Part shown: positions 46,065-56,912 of the stretch, piece after piece | How the letters are laid out: every line of letters begins with the position of its first letter | Numbering within the stretch: position 1 is the stretch's first letter | Origin: Acidovorax sp. GBBC 1281 | GTDB lineage: Bacteria; Pseudomonadota; Gammaproteobacteria; Burkholderiales; Burkholderiaceae_C | DNA: 64,000 bases | Assembly (NCBI RefSeq): GCF_028473645.1 | Contig: NZ_CP097269.1 | Coordinates: 4,859,501-4,923,500, forward strand | Reading direction: 5' to 3' | The notes under the pieces: generated by a model | What the model saw: the letters and a program-made list of their open reading frames with translations, nothing else | The model's database searches: none | Told to the model about the DNA's origin: nothing | Translations under genes and position numbers: made by a program

Positions 46065-47171
46065 ATGAAGCCCTTTCTCAGAACCCAGCTCGAGCGCTAT
46101 GCGCAGCGCCTTGAAGAGCTCGACTTCCTGCTCTCGCGCGAGGACATCATGTCCGACATGGCGCAGTACCGCACCATCTCCCGCGAGCACGCCGAGGTCA
46201 CGCAGATCGCCGGCCGCTACGCGCGCCACCAGCAGCGCGAGGCCGACCTGGCCGGCGCCCGCGAGATGCTAGCCGACCCCGACATGGCCGAGATGGCGCA
46301 GGAGGAGATCGCCGCCGCCGAAGCCGAGCTGGCGCAGCTGGAAGAAGAGCTGCAGCGCCTGCTGCTGCCCAAGGACCCCGACGACGCCCGCAATGCCTTC
46401 CTCGAAATCCGCGCGGGCACGGGCGGCGACGAGTCGGCCCTGTTCGCGGGCGACCTGGCGCGCATGTACACCCGCTATGCCGCCAACGTGGGCTGGAAGA
46501 TCGAGATCCTGAGCGCCAACGAGAACGAGATCGGCGGCTACAAGGAAGTGGTGCTGCGCGTGGAGGCCGGGGCTGGTGACGGCCCCTCCGGGTCCGGCGC
46601 CTACGGCGCGCTGCGCTTCGAATCCGGCGGCCACCGCGTGCAGCGCGTGCCCGCCACCGAAACGCAGGGCCGCATCCACACCAGCGCCTGCACCGTGGCC
46701 GTGATGCCCGAGCCCGACGAGCACCAGGCCATCACCCTGAACCCCGCCGACCTGCGCATCGACACCTTCCGCGCCAGCGGCGCCGGCGGCCAGCACATCA
46801 ACAAGACGGACTCGGCCGTGCGCGTGGTCCACCTGCCCACCGGCATCGTGGCCGAATGCCAGGACGGGCGCAGCCAGCACAGCAACAAGGCCAAGGCCCT
46901 GCAGGTGCTGCAGGCGCGCATCCAGGAAAAGGAACGCAGCGAGCGCGCCGCCAAGGAGGCTGCCCTGCGCAAGGGCCTGATCGGCTCGGGCGACCGCAGC
47001 GACCGCATCCGCACCTACAACTTCCCGCAGGGGCGCCTGACCGACCACCGCATCAACCTCACGCTCTACAAGCTGCTGGCCATCATGGAAGGCGACCTCG
47101 CCGACGTGCTGGACGCCCTGCGCCACGCGCGCGAGGCCGAGCAACTGGCCGAGCTGGAAACCACGGCCTGA
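46065..47171 (+). CDS. prfA: Peptide chain release factor 1
   Basis: A 368-residue RF1 that terminates translation at UAA and UAG. The GGQ motif, which PrmC methylates, is in [20 protein letters not shown] (about 236-255). The codon-recognising PxT motif is in [16 protein letters not shown]. The C-terminal sequence [20 protein letters not shown] is typical. No Shine-Dalgarno is evident before the ATG because repeat copy 6 lies directly upstream. Its modifying enzyme PrmC is encoded next. Confidence 0.97.
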   Translation: MKPFLRTQLERYAQRLEELDFLLSREDIMSDMAQYRTISREHAEVTQIAGRYARHQQREADLAGAREMLADPDMAEMAQEEIAAAEAELAQLEEELQRLLLPKDPDDARNAFLEIRAGTGGDESALFAGDLARMYTRYAANVGWKIEILSANENEIGGYKEVVLRVEAGAGDGPSGSGAYGALRFESGGHRVQRVPATETQGRIHTSACTVAVMPEPDEHQAITLNPADLRIDTFRASGAGGQHINKTDSAVRVVHLPTGIVAECQDGRSQHSNKAKALQVLQARIQEKERSERAAKEAALRKGLIGSGDRSDRIRTYNFPQGRLTDHRINLTLYKLLAIMEGDLADVLDALRHAREAEQLAELETTA

Positions 47172-47187
47172 TCGGTTTGCAGCCCCA

Positions 47188-47238
47188 TCGCCCCGATGCC
47201 GAAGGATTCATTGCCTTGGATGCTATAAATTCAATAGC
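47188..47238 (+). repeat. Dispersed repeat copy 7, at the prmC start
   Basis: The palindrome half is well preserved: gctataaattcaatagcaa (47222-47240), the same terminal form as in copy 5. The upstream half (gattcattgccttggat) is a looser match to the other copies. It spans the likely ribosome-binding site and start of prmC. Confidence 0.55.
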
Positions 47239-48082
47239 AAACGCCTCGCCGACCCTGGCCCAGGCGCTGGGCCAGGCCCACACCCTGGGGCTGGCACGCA
47301 TCGACGCCCAGCTGCTGCTGCTGCACGCGCTCGGCCGCCCCGAGGCCGGCCGCGCCTGGCTGCTGGCGCACGACACCGACGCCGTGCCCCCGCCGGCGAT
47401 GGACGCCTTCCTGGCGCTGTGCCGGCGCCGCGCGGCCGGCCAGCCAGTGGCCTACCTGACGGGCCGCAAGGAGTTCTACGGCCTGGCGCTGCAGGTCGAT
47501 GCCCGCGTGCTGGACCCGCGACCGGACACCGAAACCCTGGTGGACTGGGCGCTGCAGGTGCTCCAGCCCATCGCCGCCCCGCGCGTGGCCGACCTGGGCA
47601 CCGGCAGCGGCGCCATCGCCCTCGCATTGCAGCACCAGCGGCCCGACGCGCAGGTGCTGGCGGTCGATGCCAGCCCCGCCGCGCTGGACGTGGCCCGCGC
47701 CAATGCCGAGCGGCTGGGCCTGCCCGTGCGCTTCGTGATGGGCGACTGGCTTTCCGGCCTGGGGGAAGGCGCGGTGTTCGATGCCATCGTCTCCAATCCC
47801 CCCTACATCGCGGCGGACGATCCGCACTTGGCCGCGCTCACGCACGAGCCCCTGAACGCCCTGGCCAGCGGCGCGGACGGGCTGGACGACCTTCGCACCA
47901 TTGCGGGGCAAGCCCTGCCCCATTTGGTGCCGGGCGGCTGGCTGCTGCTGGAGCACGGCTGGGACCAAGCCGGGGCCGTGCGGGCGCTGCTGGGCAGGGC
48001 TGGCTTCGCCGAGGTGCAAAGCCGAACCGATCTGGCAGGCCATGCCCGCTGTACCGGCGGCCGCCGGCCGGTCGCGGGATGA
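47216..48082 (+). CDS. prmC: Peptide chain release factor N5-glutamine methyltransferase PrmC
   Basis: A protein of about 288 residues that methylates the Gln of the GGQ motif in release factors. RIDAQLLLLHALGRPEAGRA, AYLTGRKEFYGLALQVDARV and PDTETLVDWA form the N-terminal domain. The SAM motif is VADLGTGSGAIALALQHQRP and the catalytic NPPY is in DAIVSNPPYIAADDPHL. No suitable ATG exists. A TTG at 47216, with GAAGGA 9 bases upstream, is the best start; the first codons are within a dispersed repeat copy. The frame stays open upstream into prfA. Confidence 0.9.
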   Translation: MDAINSIANASPTLAQALGQAHTLGLARIDAQLLLLHALGRPEAGRAWLLAHDTDAVPPPAMDAFLALCRRRAAGQPVAYLTGRKEFYGLALQVDARVLDPRPDTETLVDWALQVLQPIAAPRVADLGTGSGAIALALQHQRPDAQVLAVDASPAALDVARANAERLGLPVRFVMGDWLSGLGEGAVFDAIVSNPPYIAADDPHLAALTHEPLNALASGADGLDDLRTIAGQALPHLVPGGWLLLEHGWDQAGAVRALLGRAGFAEVQSRTDLAGHARCTGGRRPVAG

Positions 48083-48241
48083 GCGCCTCTGCAGCATTGG
48101 AAAGCCTTGTTCCGTCCCCACTTGAGCGGTAACGCTGCCGATTCAGAGCGCCCGCGGATGACCGCAGCGCCCCAAAGCCTTGACTGACAGTGAAATAATC
48201 ACGCCTTGCCGCCGATCCACGGCCACTTTCAGGAGCAACCC

Positions 48242-48568
48242 ATGAGCGACACCCAGCAACGCATCGACGCCCTCGTCAAATCCAACGACATCCTGCTGTT
48301 CATGAAGGGCAGCGCGAGTTTTCCGATGTGCGGCTTCTCGGGCCGCGCGATCCAGCTCCTGAAGGCCTGCGGCGTGGACCCCAAGAGCGTGGCCACGGTG
48401 AACGTGCTGGACGACCCGGAGATCCGCCAGGGCATCAAGGAATACAGCAGCTGGCCCACCATCCCGCAGCTCTACGTCAAGGGCGAATTCATCGGCGGCT
48501 CGGACATCATGATGGAGATGTACGAGTCGGGCGAACTCAAGCAGGTGCTGGGCACGCAGGGCGAGTGA
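48242..48568 (+). CDS. grxD: Monothiol glutaredoxin GrxD
   Basis: A 108-residue class II glutaredoxin. The active-site CGFS is at 30-33 (FPMCGFSGRAIQLL). The TVNVLDDPEIRQGIKEYSSW, PTIPQLYVKGEFIGGSDIMM and ELKQVLGT segments are classical. Grx4-type proteins bind a 2Fe-2S cluster with glutathione and deliver it to target proteins, working with BolA-type partners. AGGAGC lies before the ATG. It ends the hemA-prfA-prmC run and is followed by a hairpin terminator. Confidence 0.96.
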   Translation: MSDTQQRIDALVKSNDILLFMKGSASFPMCGFSGRAIQLLKACGVDPKSVATVNVLDDPEIRQGIKEYSSWPTIPQLYVKGEFIGGSDIMMEMYESGELKQVLGTQGE

Positions 48569-48598
48569 CGCCGGCAGCCCCGGCGGCTGCATCGACCG

Positions 48599-48623
48599 AA
48601 GGCCGCCCCCGGGCGGCCTTTTG
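48599..48623 (+). terminator. Rho-independent terminator after grxD
   Basis: Aaggccgcc (48599-48607) pairs with ggcggcctt (48612-48620) around a 4-base loop, followed by tttt. It lies 30 bases after the grxD stop. Confidence 0.85.
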
Positions 48624-48725
48624 CATGGGAACAACAGGGGCGGGTTGACGGGGTTTTTCCGCCGTTGAGACCGGGCATGTTGTGTGCTTGAATGGGTGCG
48701 TGACTTCCTCACACAGGAGCGCGCC

Positions 48726-49733
48726 ATGACGACACACAGCCTTGTTCCGCAAACGCCGGCCCTGAGCCTGCCGGTGGCCCAGTTGCGCAACGTGTTCCAC
48801 CCCTGCGACGTCGAGCGCAAGCTCACGCGGCTGCAGGACGGCGGCAGCCAGCGCGAATACGAAAATCTGCGCGCGGTGTACGAACGCATGCTGGAACGCG
48901 GGCCCGAACGCTTCCAGGTCAAGCCTTCCGGCGTGCCGGACATGGCCCATCTCTACGACCAATTACCCAACTTCACCGAAGTCCTCGACGATGTGAAGCG
49001 CCACGTGGCCCTGGCGCAGGACAGCCGCGACGGGCTCGAAGTCACGCCGATGCTGCTGCTGGGCCCTCCTGGCATCGGCAAGACCCACTTCGCGCGGCAC
49101 CTGGCCGAGCTGCTGGGCACCGGCATGAACCTCGTGCCCATGAGCTCGATGACCGCTGGCTGGCTGCTGTCGGGCTCGTCCTCGCAGTGGAAGGGCGCGC
49201 GGCCCGGCAAGGTGTTCGAGGCGCTGGTGGAGGGCGAATACGCCAACCCCGTCATCGTCGTGGACGAGATCGACAAGGCCGCGAGCGACGCGCAGTACGA
49301 CCCGCTGGGCGCGCTGTATGGCCTGCTGGAGCACGACACGGCGCAGAGCTTCACCGACGAGTTCGCCGAGGTCGCCATCGACGCGAGCCAGGTCATCTGG
49401 ATCACCACCGCCAACGACGAGCGCGGCATTCCCGACCCCATCCTCAACCGCATGAACGTGTTCGAGGTGCAGGCGCCCACGCCGGAGCAGGCCCGCGCCA
49501 TCGCGCGCAACCTCTACCAGGGCATCCGCAACGGCCACGACTGGGGCCGCATGCTCGACCCCGAGCCGCAGTCCGACGTGCTGGACCTGCTCGCGCAGAT
49601 GCCCCCGCGCGAAATGCGCCGCGCCCTGATGACGGGCTTCGGCAACGCACGCCTGCAGCACCGCAGCGCGGTCGAAGTGGGCGACCTGCCGCGCAGCGCA
49701 GGCGGCAAATCGCGCATCGGCTTCCTGCAGTGA
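48726..49733 (+). CDS. AAA family ATPase, Lon-like ATPase core without protease domain
   Basis: A 335-residue cytoplasmic ATPase. Walker A is MLLLGPPGIGKTHFARHLAE (about 108-127), Walker B VIVVDEIDKAASDAQYDPLG, sensor 1 VIWITTANDERGIPDPILNR and sensor 2 PPREMRRALMTGFGNA. These resemble the ATPase core of Lon, but neither the Lon N-domain nor the Ser-Lys protease domain is present. It may be a chaperone-like remodeller. The ATG at 48726 has AGGAG 7 bases upstream. It stands alone between two terminating regions, so its partner proteins cannot be guessed. Confidence 0.85.
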   Translation: MTTHSLVPQTPALSLPVAQLRNVFHPCDVERKLTRLQDGGSQREYENLRAVYERMLERGPERFQVKPSGVPDMAHLYDQLPNFTEVLDDVKRHVALAQDSRDGLEVTPMLLLGPPGIGKTHFARHLAELLGTGMNLVPMSSMTAGWLLSGSSSQWKGARPGKVFEALVEGEYANPVIVVDEIDKAASDAQYDPLGALYGLLEHDTAQSFTDEFAEVAIDASQVIWITTANDERGIPDPILNRMNVFEVQAPTPEQARAIARNLYQGIRNGHDWGRMLDPEPQSDVLDLLAQMPPREMRRALMTGFGNARLQHRSAVEVGDLPRSAGGKSRIGFLQ

Positions 49734-49858
49734 GCTAGCCCCCACCGCCCTCGCGGCCCGCTCGCATTCCCTGCGTGCGGGCGCGCGAAGGCGCGCGGCA
49801 GGGCGGCTACACTCGGCACGCTGGCGCACAGCACGATCATGGCGGCGCCTGCCGTCCC

Positions 49859-51187
49859 ATGACCCTGTCCCAAAGTCTCTTCGTTATCGGCCTCCTCATC
49901 GTGGCCAGCGCGTTCTTCTCCATCGCGGAAATCTCCCTGGCGGCTTCACGCCGCCTGCGCCTGCGCCAGATGGCCGACGAAGGCGACACCCGCGCCGACC
50001 GCGTCATGCGCATGCAGGAGCAGCCCGGCGACTATTTCACCGTGGTGCAGGTCGGCCAGAACGCCGTCGCCATCCTGGGTGGCATCGTGGGCGAAGGCGC
50101 GCTCAGCCCCCATTTCACCGAACTGTTCGCCTACTGGCTGAGCAACGCCCGGGCGGAGACCGCGGGCTTCCTGGCGTCGTTCACCATCATCACCTCGCTG
50201 TTCATCCTGCTGGCCGACCTGTTTCCCAAGCGGCTGGGCATGGCCAATCCCGAACGCCTGGCCCTGCGCGTGTCGGCGCCGATGAAGCTGCTGATGACCG
50301 TGCTGCGGCCCGTGGTCTGGCTCTACAGCCGAAGCGCGGACCTGCTGTTCCGCATGCTGGGGCTGTCATCGCTGCGGGACGACCGGGTGACCTCCGACGA
50401 CATCCTGGCCATGATGGAAGCCGGTGCCCGCGCCGGCGTGCTGGCCGCGCGGGAGCAGCAGGTGATCGAGAACGTGTTCGAGCTGGACACGCGCACCGTC
50501 GGCAGCGCCATGTCGCAGCGCGACCGCATCGCGTACTTCCTGCGCGACGACCCCGACACCGTGATCCGTGCGCGCATCGCGGAAGAGCCCTTCTCGACCT
50601 ATCCCGTGTGCGACGGCGACATCGACCACGTGGTCGGCTACGTGGACGCCAAGGACCTCTTCCAGCGCGTGCTGAACAACCAGCCCATCTCGCTGGCCGA
50701 CGAAGGCCTGGTGCGCAAGGTGCTCATCGTGCCGGACCGGCTGTCCCTGTCCGAAGTGCTGGAGCAGTTTCGCCAAGTGCACGAAGACTTTGCGGTCATC
50801 GTGAACGAATACAGCCTGGTGGTGGGAGTCGTCACCCTGAACGACGTGATGAGCACCGTGATGGGCGACCTCGTCATGGGCCCGGCGGACGAGGAGCAGA
50901 TCGTGCGCCGCGACGAGAACTCCTGGCTCATCGACGGCGTGACCCCGGTCGAAGACGTGCTGCGCGCACTGAACCTGGACGAACTGCCCCACGCCGAAGA
51001 GTACGAAACGCTGGCCGGCTTCCTCATGGTGATGCTGCGCCGCGTGCCCCGGCGCACCGACAGCGTGAACTGGGGCGGCTACAAGTTCGAGGTGCTGGAC
51101 GTGGACAGCTACCGCATCGACCAAATCATGGTGTCGCGGCTGCAGGATGCGAACGGCGTGCCCATCGCCGCGGCCAGCGCCATCTGA
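49859..51187 (+). CDS. CorC/TlyC-like hemolysin family protein (DUF21-CBS-CorC_HlyC)
   Basis: A 442-residue inner-membrane protein. The DUF21/CNNM domain is about 1-190 and begins LFVIGLLIVASAFFSIAEIS, with hydrophobic segments at about 6-26, 60-80, 98-118 and 130-150. The paired CBS domains are about 205-330 (SQRDRIAYFLRDDPDTVIRA; LSLSEVLEQFRQVHEDFAVI). The C-terminal CorC_HlyC domain has WLIDGVTPVEDVLRALNLDE and YETLAGFLMVMLRRVPRRTD. Members are linked to magnesium or cobalt export and membrane integrity; direct haemolysin activity is not implied. The start at 49859 gives the family N-terminus. Confidence 0.9.
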   Translation: MTLSQSLFVIGLLIVASAFFSIAEISLAASRRLRLRQMADEGDTRADRVMRMQEQPGDYFTVVQVGQNAVAILGGIVGEGALSPHFTELFAYWLSNARAETAGFLASFTIITSLFILLADLFPKRLGMANPERLALRVSAPMKLLMTVLRPVVWLYSRSADLLFRMLGLSSLRDDRVTSDDILAMMEAGARAGVLAAREQQVIENVFELDTRTVGSAMSQRDRIAYFLRDDPDTVIRARIAEEPFSTYPVCDGDIDHVVGYVDAKDLFQRVLNNQPISLADEGLVRKVLIVPDRLSLSEVLEQFRQVHEDFAVIVNEYSLVVGVVTLNDVMSTVMGDLVMGPADEEQIVRRDENSWLIDGVTPVEDVLRALNLDELPHAEEYETLAGFLMVMLRRVPRRTDSVNWGGYKFEVLDVDSYRIDQIMVSRLQDANGVPIAAASAI

Positions 51188-51223
51188 GGGCGCGGCGGCA
51201 GCAACGACTTAAGCCCGACCGGG

Positions 51224-51913
51224 CTACCCACCGGCCGGTGCGAGGCCCTCGGCTGCGGTGGTGATGCGGTCCTGGAACACCCAGTTGCGCTGCGCAGCGA
51301 ACACCGCGTCGGGGTACTGCGGCCGGCCGCGGCTACCGTTGTAGCGGCCCAGCGTCATGAACAGATCGCCACGCTCCCGATCGAGGTAGTGGCGCAGGAT
51401 CACGCAGCCGAAACGCAGGTTGGTCTGCATGTGAAACAGCTTGCCCGGATCGCCGTCGCCGATCACCCGCGTCCAGAACGGCATCACCTGCATGTAGCCC
51501 CGCGCGCCCACGCTGGACACGGCGAACTTGCGGAACGCGCTTTCGACCTGCACCAGGCCGAGCACCAGCGATACATCGAGCCCTGCCCGCTTGGACTCGT
51601 ACCAGACGGTCTGCAGGAAATCCCGGCGCACCTCCCAATCCGGCTTGCGGCGGCGCAGCCGGTCGCTCATGGTGCCCAGCCACCGCAGGTACAGCAGCCG
51701 CGCTTCCGTCGTGCCGAACTGGGGTTCGGGCGGCGCCTGGTTGAGCACCGCGGAACTCAAGGCAGTGCGCACGGAATCGATCAGGGGTTCTTCCAGTTGC
51801 CCCCCGGCATGGGCGGCCTGGGGGGCCGCCAGCCAGGCCGCCGGCCCGGCGGACAGGGACACCAGACAGGCCCGGCGCGAAACCGCCCCGGCCTCGCCTT
51901 TCATCGCGCTCAT
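51224..51913 (-). CDS. Lytic transglycosylase (SLT domain), secreted
   Basis: A 229-residue periplasmic enzyme. A signal sequence at 10-36 ([20 protein letters not shown]) includes an SRRAC stretch that may be a Tat signal. The SLT domain is at about 95-205, with the catalytic Glu124 in [35 protein letters not shown], and [19 protein letters not shown]. It cleaves peptidoglycan between MurNAc and GlcNAc with 1,6-anhydro ring formation. Its ATG overlaps the proS stop by four bases (ATGA), so the two are coupled. Confidence 0.9.
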   Translation of the reverse strand: MSAMKGEAGAVSRRACLVSLSAGPAAWLAAPQAAHAGGQLEEPLIDSVRTALSSAVLNQAPPEPQFGTTEARLLYLRWLGTMSDRLRRRKPDWEVRRDFLQTVWYESKRAGLDVSLVLGLVQVESAFRKFAVSSVGARGYMQVMPFWTRVIGDGDPGKLFHMQTNLRFGCVILRHYLDRERGDLFMTLGRYNGSRGRPQYPDAVFAAQRNWVFQDRITTAAEGLAPAGG

Positions 51914-53643
51914 GGTGTCAGCCGACCCTTGATGTGCGCCAGGATGTCGGCCGTGGCGACCTTGGTCGCGGCGGTGTCGCGGCGGTGCTGGTATTCGAGC
52001 TGGCCTTCCTTGAGCCCACGGTCGGAGATCACCACGCGGTGCGGCACGCCGATCAGCTCCCAGTCGGCGAACATCGCGCCCGGGCGCTCGCCGCGGTCGT
52101 CCAGCAGCACGTCCACGCCGGCCGCCAGCAGATCACCGTAGAGCTGTTCGGCCGCGGCCTTGACCTCTGCGCTGCGGTCCATGCCGATCGGGCACACCAC
52201 CACCGTGAAGGGGGCGATGGCGTCGGGCCAGATGATGCCGCGGTCGTCGTGGTTCTGTTCGATGGCGGCGGCCGGCAGACGGGTGATGCCGATGCCGTAG
52301 CAGCCCATCTCGAAAAATGCGGGCTTGCCATCCTCGCCCAGGAAGGTGGCGTTCATGGCTTTGCTGTACTTGGTCCCGAGGTAGAACACATGGCCGACTT
52401 CGATGCCGCGCTCGATGGCGAGTTCACCCTGGCCGTCCGGCGAGCGGTCACCCGTCACGACGTTGCGCAGGTCGGCCACCACCTCGGGCTCCGGCAGATC
52501 GCGTCCCCAGTTCACGCCCGTCATGTGGAAGTCGATCGCGTTGGCACCGCAGATCCAGTCGGCCATCACGGCCACTTCGCGGTCCACCACCAGCTTCACC
52601 GGCTTTTGCAACTGCAGCGGGCCCAGGTAGCCCGGCTTGCAGCCGAAGTGGTCTTCGATTTCGCCCACGGTGGCGAAACGGAAACCCGCCAGGCCCGGCA
52701 CCTTGGACACCTTGATCTCGTTCATGTCGTGGTCGCCGCGCAGCAGAAGCAACCAGACCTGCGTCTTGACGATCTCGCCGGCCTCGTCGGTGGCGAGCAC
52801 CAGGGACTTCACGGTGGTCTGCAACGCCACGCCCAGCAGTTGCGCCACATCCGCGCAGGTGCTCTTGCCCGGCGTGGGCGTCTTGGCCAGGGCCTGGGCT
52901 GCCGCTGGCCGCGGGCCTGCGGGGGCCAGCGCCTCGGCCTTTTCCATGTTCGCGGCGTAATCGCTCTGGGGGCAGTAGACGATCGCATCCTCGCCCGTGG
53001 CGGCGATGACCTGGAATTCTTCGCTCAGGTCGCCGCCGATCGCGCCGCTGTCCGCGGCCACGGCCCGGTAGGTCAGGCCGAAGCGGTCGAAGATCCGGCG
53101 GTACGCCTGGGCCATCACCTGGTAGCTGGCCTTGGCGGCATCCTGGTCGCGGTCGAAGGAGTAGGCGTCCTTCATGATGAACTCGCGGCCCCGCATCAGC
53201 CCGAAACGCGGGCGGCGCTCGTCGCGGAACTTGGTCTGGATCTGGTACAGGTTCTTGGGCAGTTGCTTGTAGCTGCGCAGTTCCTGGCGGGCGATGTCAG
53301 TGACCACTTCTTCGCTCGTGGGCTGGATCACGAAATCGCGCCCGTGCCGGTCCTGGATGCGCAGCAGTTCCGGGCCCATCTTGTCGAAGCGGCCTGTCTC
53401 CTGCCAGAACTCCGCCGGCTGCACCACGGGCATGGCGACCTCGACGGCGCCGGCCCGGTTCATCTCTTCCCGCACGATGGCTTCCACCTTGCGGATCACG
53501 CGCAGTCCCATGGGCATGTAGTTGTAGATGCCCGCCCCCAGCTTCTTGATGAGGCCCGCCCGCGTCATGAGCTTGTGGCTGACCACTTCCGCATCGGCCG
53601 GAGCTTCCTTGAGGGTGGAGACGAAGAATTGGGACGCTTTCAT
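51910..53643 (-). CDS. proS: Prolyl-tRNA synthetase (bacterial type with editing insert)
   Basis: A 577-residue class II synthetase. The N-terminus [20 protein letters not shown] is family-typical. Motif 2 is [20 protein letters not shown]. The editing INS domain (about 224-400) includes [20 protein letters not shown] and [20 protein letters not shown], and removes mischarged Ala. Motif 3 is [20 protein letters not shown] and the anticodon domain follows. The ATG at 53643 is used because it matches homologues; an upstream TTG is also in frame. The lytic transglycosylase gene overlaps its end. Confidence 0.96.
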   Translation of the reverse strand: MKASQFFVSTLKEAPADAEVVSHKLMTRAGLIKKLGAGIYNYMPMGLRVIRKVEAIVREEMNRAGAVEVAMPVVQPAEFWQETGRFDKMGPELLRIQDRHGRDFVIQPTSEEVVTDIARQELRSYKQLPKNLYQIQTKFRDERRPRFGLMRGREFIMKDAYSFDRDQDAAKASYQVMAQAYRRIFDRFGLTYRAVAADSGAIGGDLSEEFQVIAATGEDAIVYCPQSDYAANMEKAEALAPAGPRPAAAQALAKTPTPGKSTCADVAQLLGVALQTTVKSLVLATDEAGEIVKTQVWLLLLRGDHDMNEIKVSKVPGLAGFRFATVGEIEDHFGCKPGYLGPLQLQKPVKLVVDREVAVMADWICGANAIDFHMTGVNWGRDLPEPEVVADLRNVVTGDRSPDGQGELAIERGIEVGHVFYLGTKYSKAMNATFLGEDGKPAFFEMGCYGIGITRLPAAAIEQNHDDRGIIWPDAIAPFTVVVCPIGMDRSAEVKAAAEQLYGDLLAAGVDVLLDDRGERPGAMFADWELIGVPHRVVISDRGLKEGQLEYQHRRDTAATKVATADILAHIKGRLTP

Positions 53644-53734
53644 TGGGGGGATTTCATGCAATTGCGCCCGGTCTGCTTGCTGCGCACAAGGCGCCGTGCA
53701 TAATGGTCACAGTTTAAAAAATTGGGGTTAGATT

Positions 53735-54442
53735 ATGCTTGACCGGGACGGCTTTCGGCCGAACGTCGGCATCATCCTGCTCAACCAGAAAAACCAGGTG
53801 TTCTGGGGCAAGCGGATCCGCACCCACAGCTGGCAGTTCCCGCAGGGCGGCATCGACAGGGGGGAAACTCCCGAACAGGCAATGTACCGCGAACTGCACG
53901 AAGAAGTGGGATTGCAGCCGGGCCATGTGCGCGTGGTTGCCCGCACCAGGGACTGGTTGCGCTATGAGGTGCCTGACCGGTACATCCGCCGCGATGCGCG
54001 CGGACACTACAAGGGCCAGAAGCAAATCTGGTATCTGCTGCAGCTGCTGGGCCATGACTGGGACCTGAATCTGCGCGCCACCAACCACCCCGAGTTCGAC
54101 GCCTGGCGTTGGAATGATTACTGGGTGCCGCTCGATGTGGTGGTGGAGTTCAAGCGCGGCGTGTATGAAATGGCGCTCACCGAGCTGGCACGCTTTCTGC
54201 CGCGCCACGAGCAACGCAATCGCTATCTGCGCAGCGGCATGCGCTCCCGTGAAGGCGAAGGATTGCCCAGCGGCATGCCCATGCACCGGGCAGGCTCCCT
54301 GCTGGTCAGTCCTGGCATGGAAATGCCCCCGGGTGCCAGCTTCGACCCCGACCCTCAAAAGAGCAAAGCCACCTCGCCCCCTTCGGAACAGGGAGCTGGC
54401 ATTCCTCTGTCGCCTTCGCAGTTCCTGCCCAAATTGGTTTGA
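53735..54442 (+). CDS. rppH: RNA pyrophosphohydrolase RppH, with C-terminal extension
   Basis: A 235-residue Nudix enzyme that removes pyrophosphate from 5' triphosphate RNA and so triggers decay. The start [20 protein letters not shown] is canonical, and the Nudix box reads [20 protein letters not shown] followed by [23 protein letters not shown] and [19 protein letters not shown] follow. The E. coli protein has 176 residues; here about 60 extra residues form a low-complexity Pro/Ser/Gly tail after RNRYLRSGM. It is divergent from proS with a 91-base gap and convergent with proB. Confidence 0.94.
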   Translation: MLDRDGFRPNVGIILLNQKNQVFWGKRIRTHSWQFPQGGIDRGETPEQAMYRELHEEVGLQPGHVRVVARTRDWLRYEVPDRYIRRDARGHYKGQKQIWYLLQLLGHDWDLNLRATNHPEFDAWRWNDYWVPLDVVVEFKRGVYEMALTELARFLPRHEQRNRYLRSGMRSREGEGLPSGMPMHRAGSLLVSPGMEMPPGASFDPDPQKSKATSPPSEQGAGIPLSPSQFLPKLV

Positions 54443-54497
54443 CGCGCCGCCGCCTTCTTCTCAAGGAAAAGGCAGCCCGCAAGGCCATGACTGTGCG

Positions 54498-55637
54498 TCA
54501 GGCGTTTGCCAGCACCATGTTGTCCCGGTGCACCATCTCCGGCTCGGCGACATACCCCAACAACCGTTCGAATTCCGCCGAGGGCTTGCGGCATAGCAAT
54601 CGCGCCTCCGCACTGGCGTAGTTGGCAAGCCCCCGCGCCACTTCCGCCCCGGTCTCATCACGCACGGCGATGACGTCACCGCGAGAAAAATCCCCCTCCA
54701 CGGCGGTCATGCCGATCGGCAGAAGGCTTTTTCCCTCGGTTCGCAGCTTGACCGCCGCCCCCATGTCCACGGTCACGGCGCCACGGAGTTGCAGATGGTC
54801 CGCCATCCATTGCTTGCGCGCCTGCTTTTTCTGCGTTTGCGCGACCAGCAGCGTTCCGATGGCTTCGCCCTGGGTCAGGCGAACGAGCACATCGGTCTCG
54901 CGGCCCCACGCGATCACGGTGGAGGCGCCTGAACCCGCGGCCCGCTTGGCGGCAATGATCTTCGTGATCATGCCGCCCCGGCCGATGCTGGAGCCCACGC
55001 CCCCCGCCATCGCCTCCAGGGCGAGATCGCCCGCCTGGGCTTCATGCACGAACTGTGCGTCCGGATTGCGCCGTGGATCTGCCGTGTAAAGCCCCTTTTG
55101 ATCCGTCAGGATGATCAAGGCATCGGCCTCCACCAGATTGGCCACCAACGCACCGAGCGTATCGTTGTCGCCGAACTTGATCTCATCCGTGACCACGGTA
55201 TCGTTCTCGTTGATCACAGGCACCACGCCCAGGCGCAGCAGGGTGAGCAACGTGGACCGGGCATTCAAATACCGCTCCCGATCCGCCAGATCGGCATGCG
55301 TGAGGAGCACTTGCGCACTACCCAGCCCTTGTTCCCTCAACTTGGTCTCGTACATCTGCGCCAGCCCCATCTGGCCGACCGCCGCAGCCGCCTGAAGCTC
55401 GTGGATCTCATGCGGGCGCGTTGCCCAACCCAGACGCTTCATACCCTCCGCAATCGCCCCGCTGGACACCATGACCACCTCGCGCCGCCCACCCGATTCA
55501 CCGCGCGCCAGCGCCGCCAGCTGGCGACTCCATTCGCCGATGGCAGCCTCATCCAGGCCACGGCCCTCGTTGGTCACAAGGCTCGACCCTACTTTGACGA
55601 CAATGCGGCGCGCGTCGCGCAATATGCTGGAAACCAT
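54498..55637 (-). CDS. proB: Glutamate 5-kinase ProB with PUA domain
   Basis: A 379-residue enzyme that phosphorylates glutamate in proline synthesis. The amino acid kinase domain runs from [20 protein letters not shown] through [20 protein letters not shown] and GTGVGSS-like [20 protein letters not shown] to about 265. The PUA domain (about 280-370; [20 protein letters not shown] and [20 protein letters not shown]) is typical of bacterial ProB. The gene follows obgE in the same direction, an arrangement common in Burkholderiales, with a repeat copy between them. proA is not in the window. Confidence 0.95.
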   Translation of the reverse strand: MVSSILRDARRIVVKVGSSLVTNEGRGLDEAAIGEWSRQLAALARGESGGRREVVMVSSGAIAEGMKRLGWATRPHEIHELQAAAAVGQMGLAQMYETKLREQGLGSAQVLLTHADLADRERYLNARSTLLTLLRLGVVPVINENDTVVTDEIKFGDNDTLGALVANLVEADALIILTDQKGLYTADPRRNPDAQFVHEAQAGDLALEAMAGGVGSSIGRGGMITKIIAAKRAAGSGASTVIAWGRETDVLVRLTQGEAIGTLLVAQTQKKQARKQWMADHLQLRGAVTVDMGAAVKLRTEGKSLLPIGMTAVEGDFSRGDVIAVRDETGAEVARGLANYASAEARLLCRKPSAEFERLLGYVAEPEMVHRDNMVLANA

Positions 55638-55650
55638 ATGGACAGTATTG

Positions 55651-55697
55651 GCGTCAGCGCTGGATGGCCAAGCGATGAACGCTATTGAATAAGTAGC
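55651..55697 (+). repeat. Dispersed repeat copy 8, between obgE and proB
   Basis: Tcagcgctggatggccaagcg (55654-55674) corresponds to the ccagcgc core, followed by gaacgctattgaataagtagca (55677-55698), a variant of the terminal palindrome. It is less conserved than copies 2, 5 and 6. It begins 14 bases upstream of the proB start. Confidence 0.45.
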
Positions 55698-55718
55698 AGG
55701 AATGGCGAAGCAGACGGA

Positions 55719-56837
<1,119 letters not shown>

Positions 56838-56868
56838 TCATCCGGCAGCCAACACTTCCAAAACGACA

Positions 56869-56890
56869 AAGCCCCGACAGGTCGGGGCTT
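56869..56890 (-). terminator. Stem-loop between rpmA and obgE
   Basis: Aagccccgac (56869-56878) and gtcggggctt (56881-56890) form a 10-bp perfect stem with a 2-base centre (effectively 9 bp with a 4-base loop). On the minus strand it is followed by ttgtcgtttt. It lies 23 bases after rpmA and about 80 before obgE, so partial termination inside the operon is likely. Confidence 0.7.
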
Positions 56891-56912
56891 CGAAAGCATC
56901 AAGTGGCAGGCG

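Noticed and set aside
51208..51222. Possible terminator between the CorC-like gene and the lytic transglycosylase
   Set aside because: The inverted repeat (agcccg/cgggct) leaves only a 2-base loop and is not followed by T residues.
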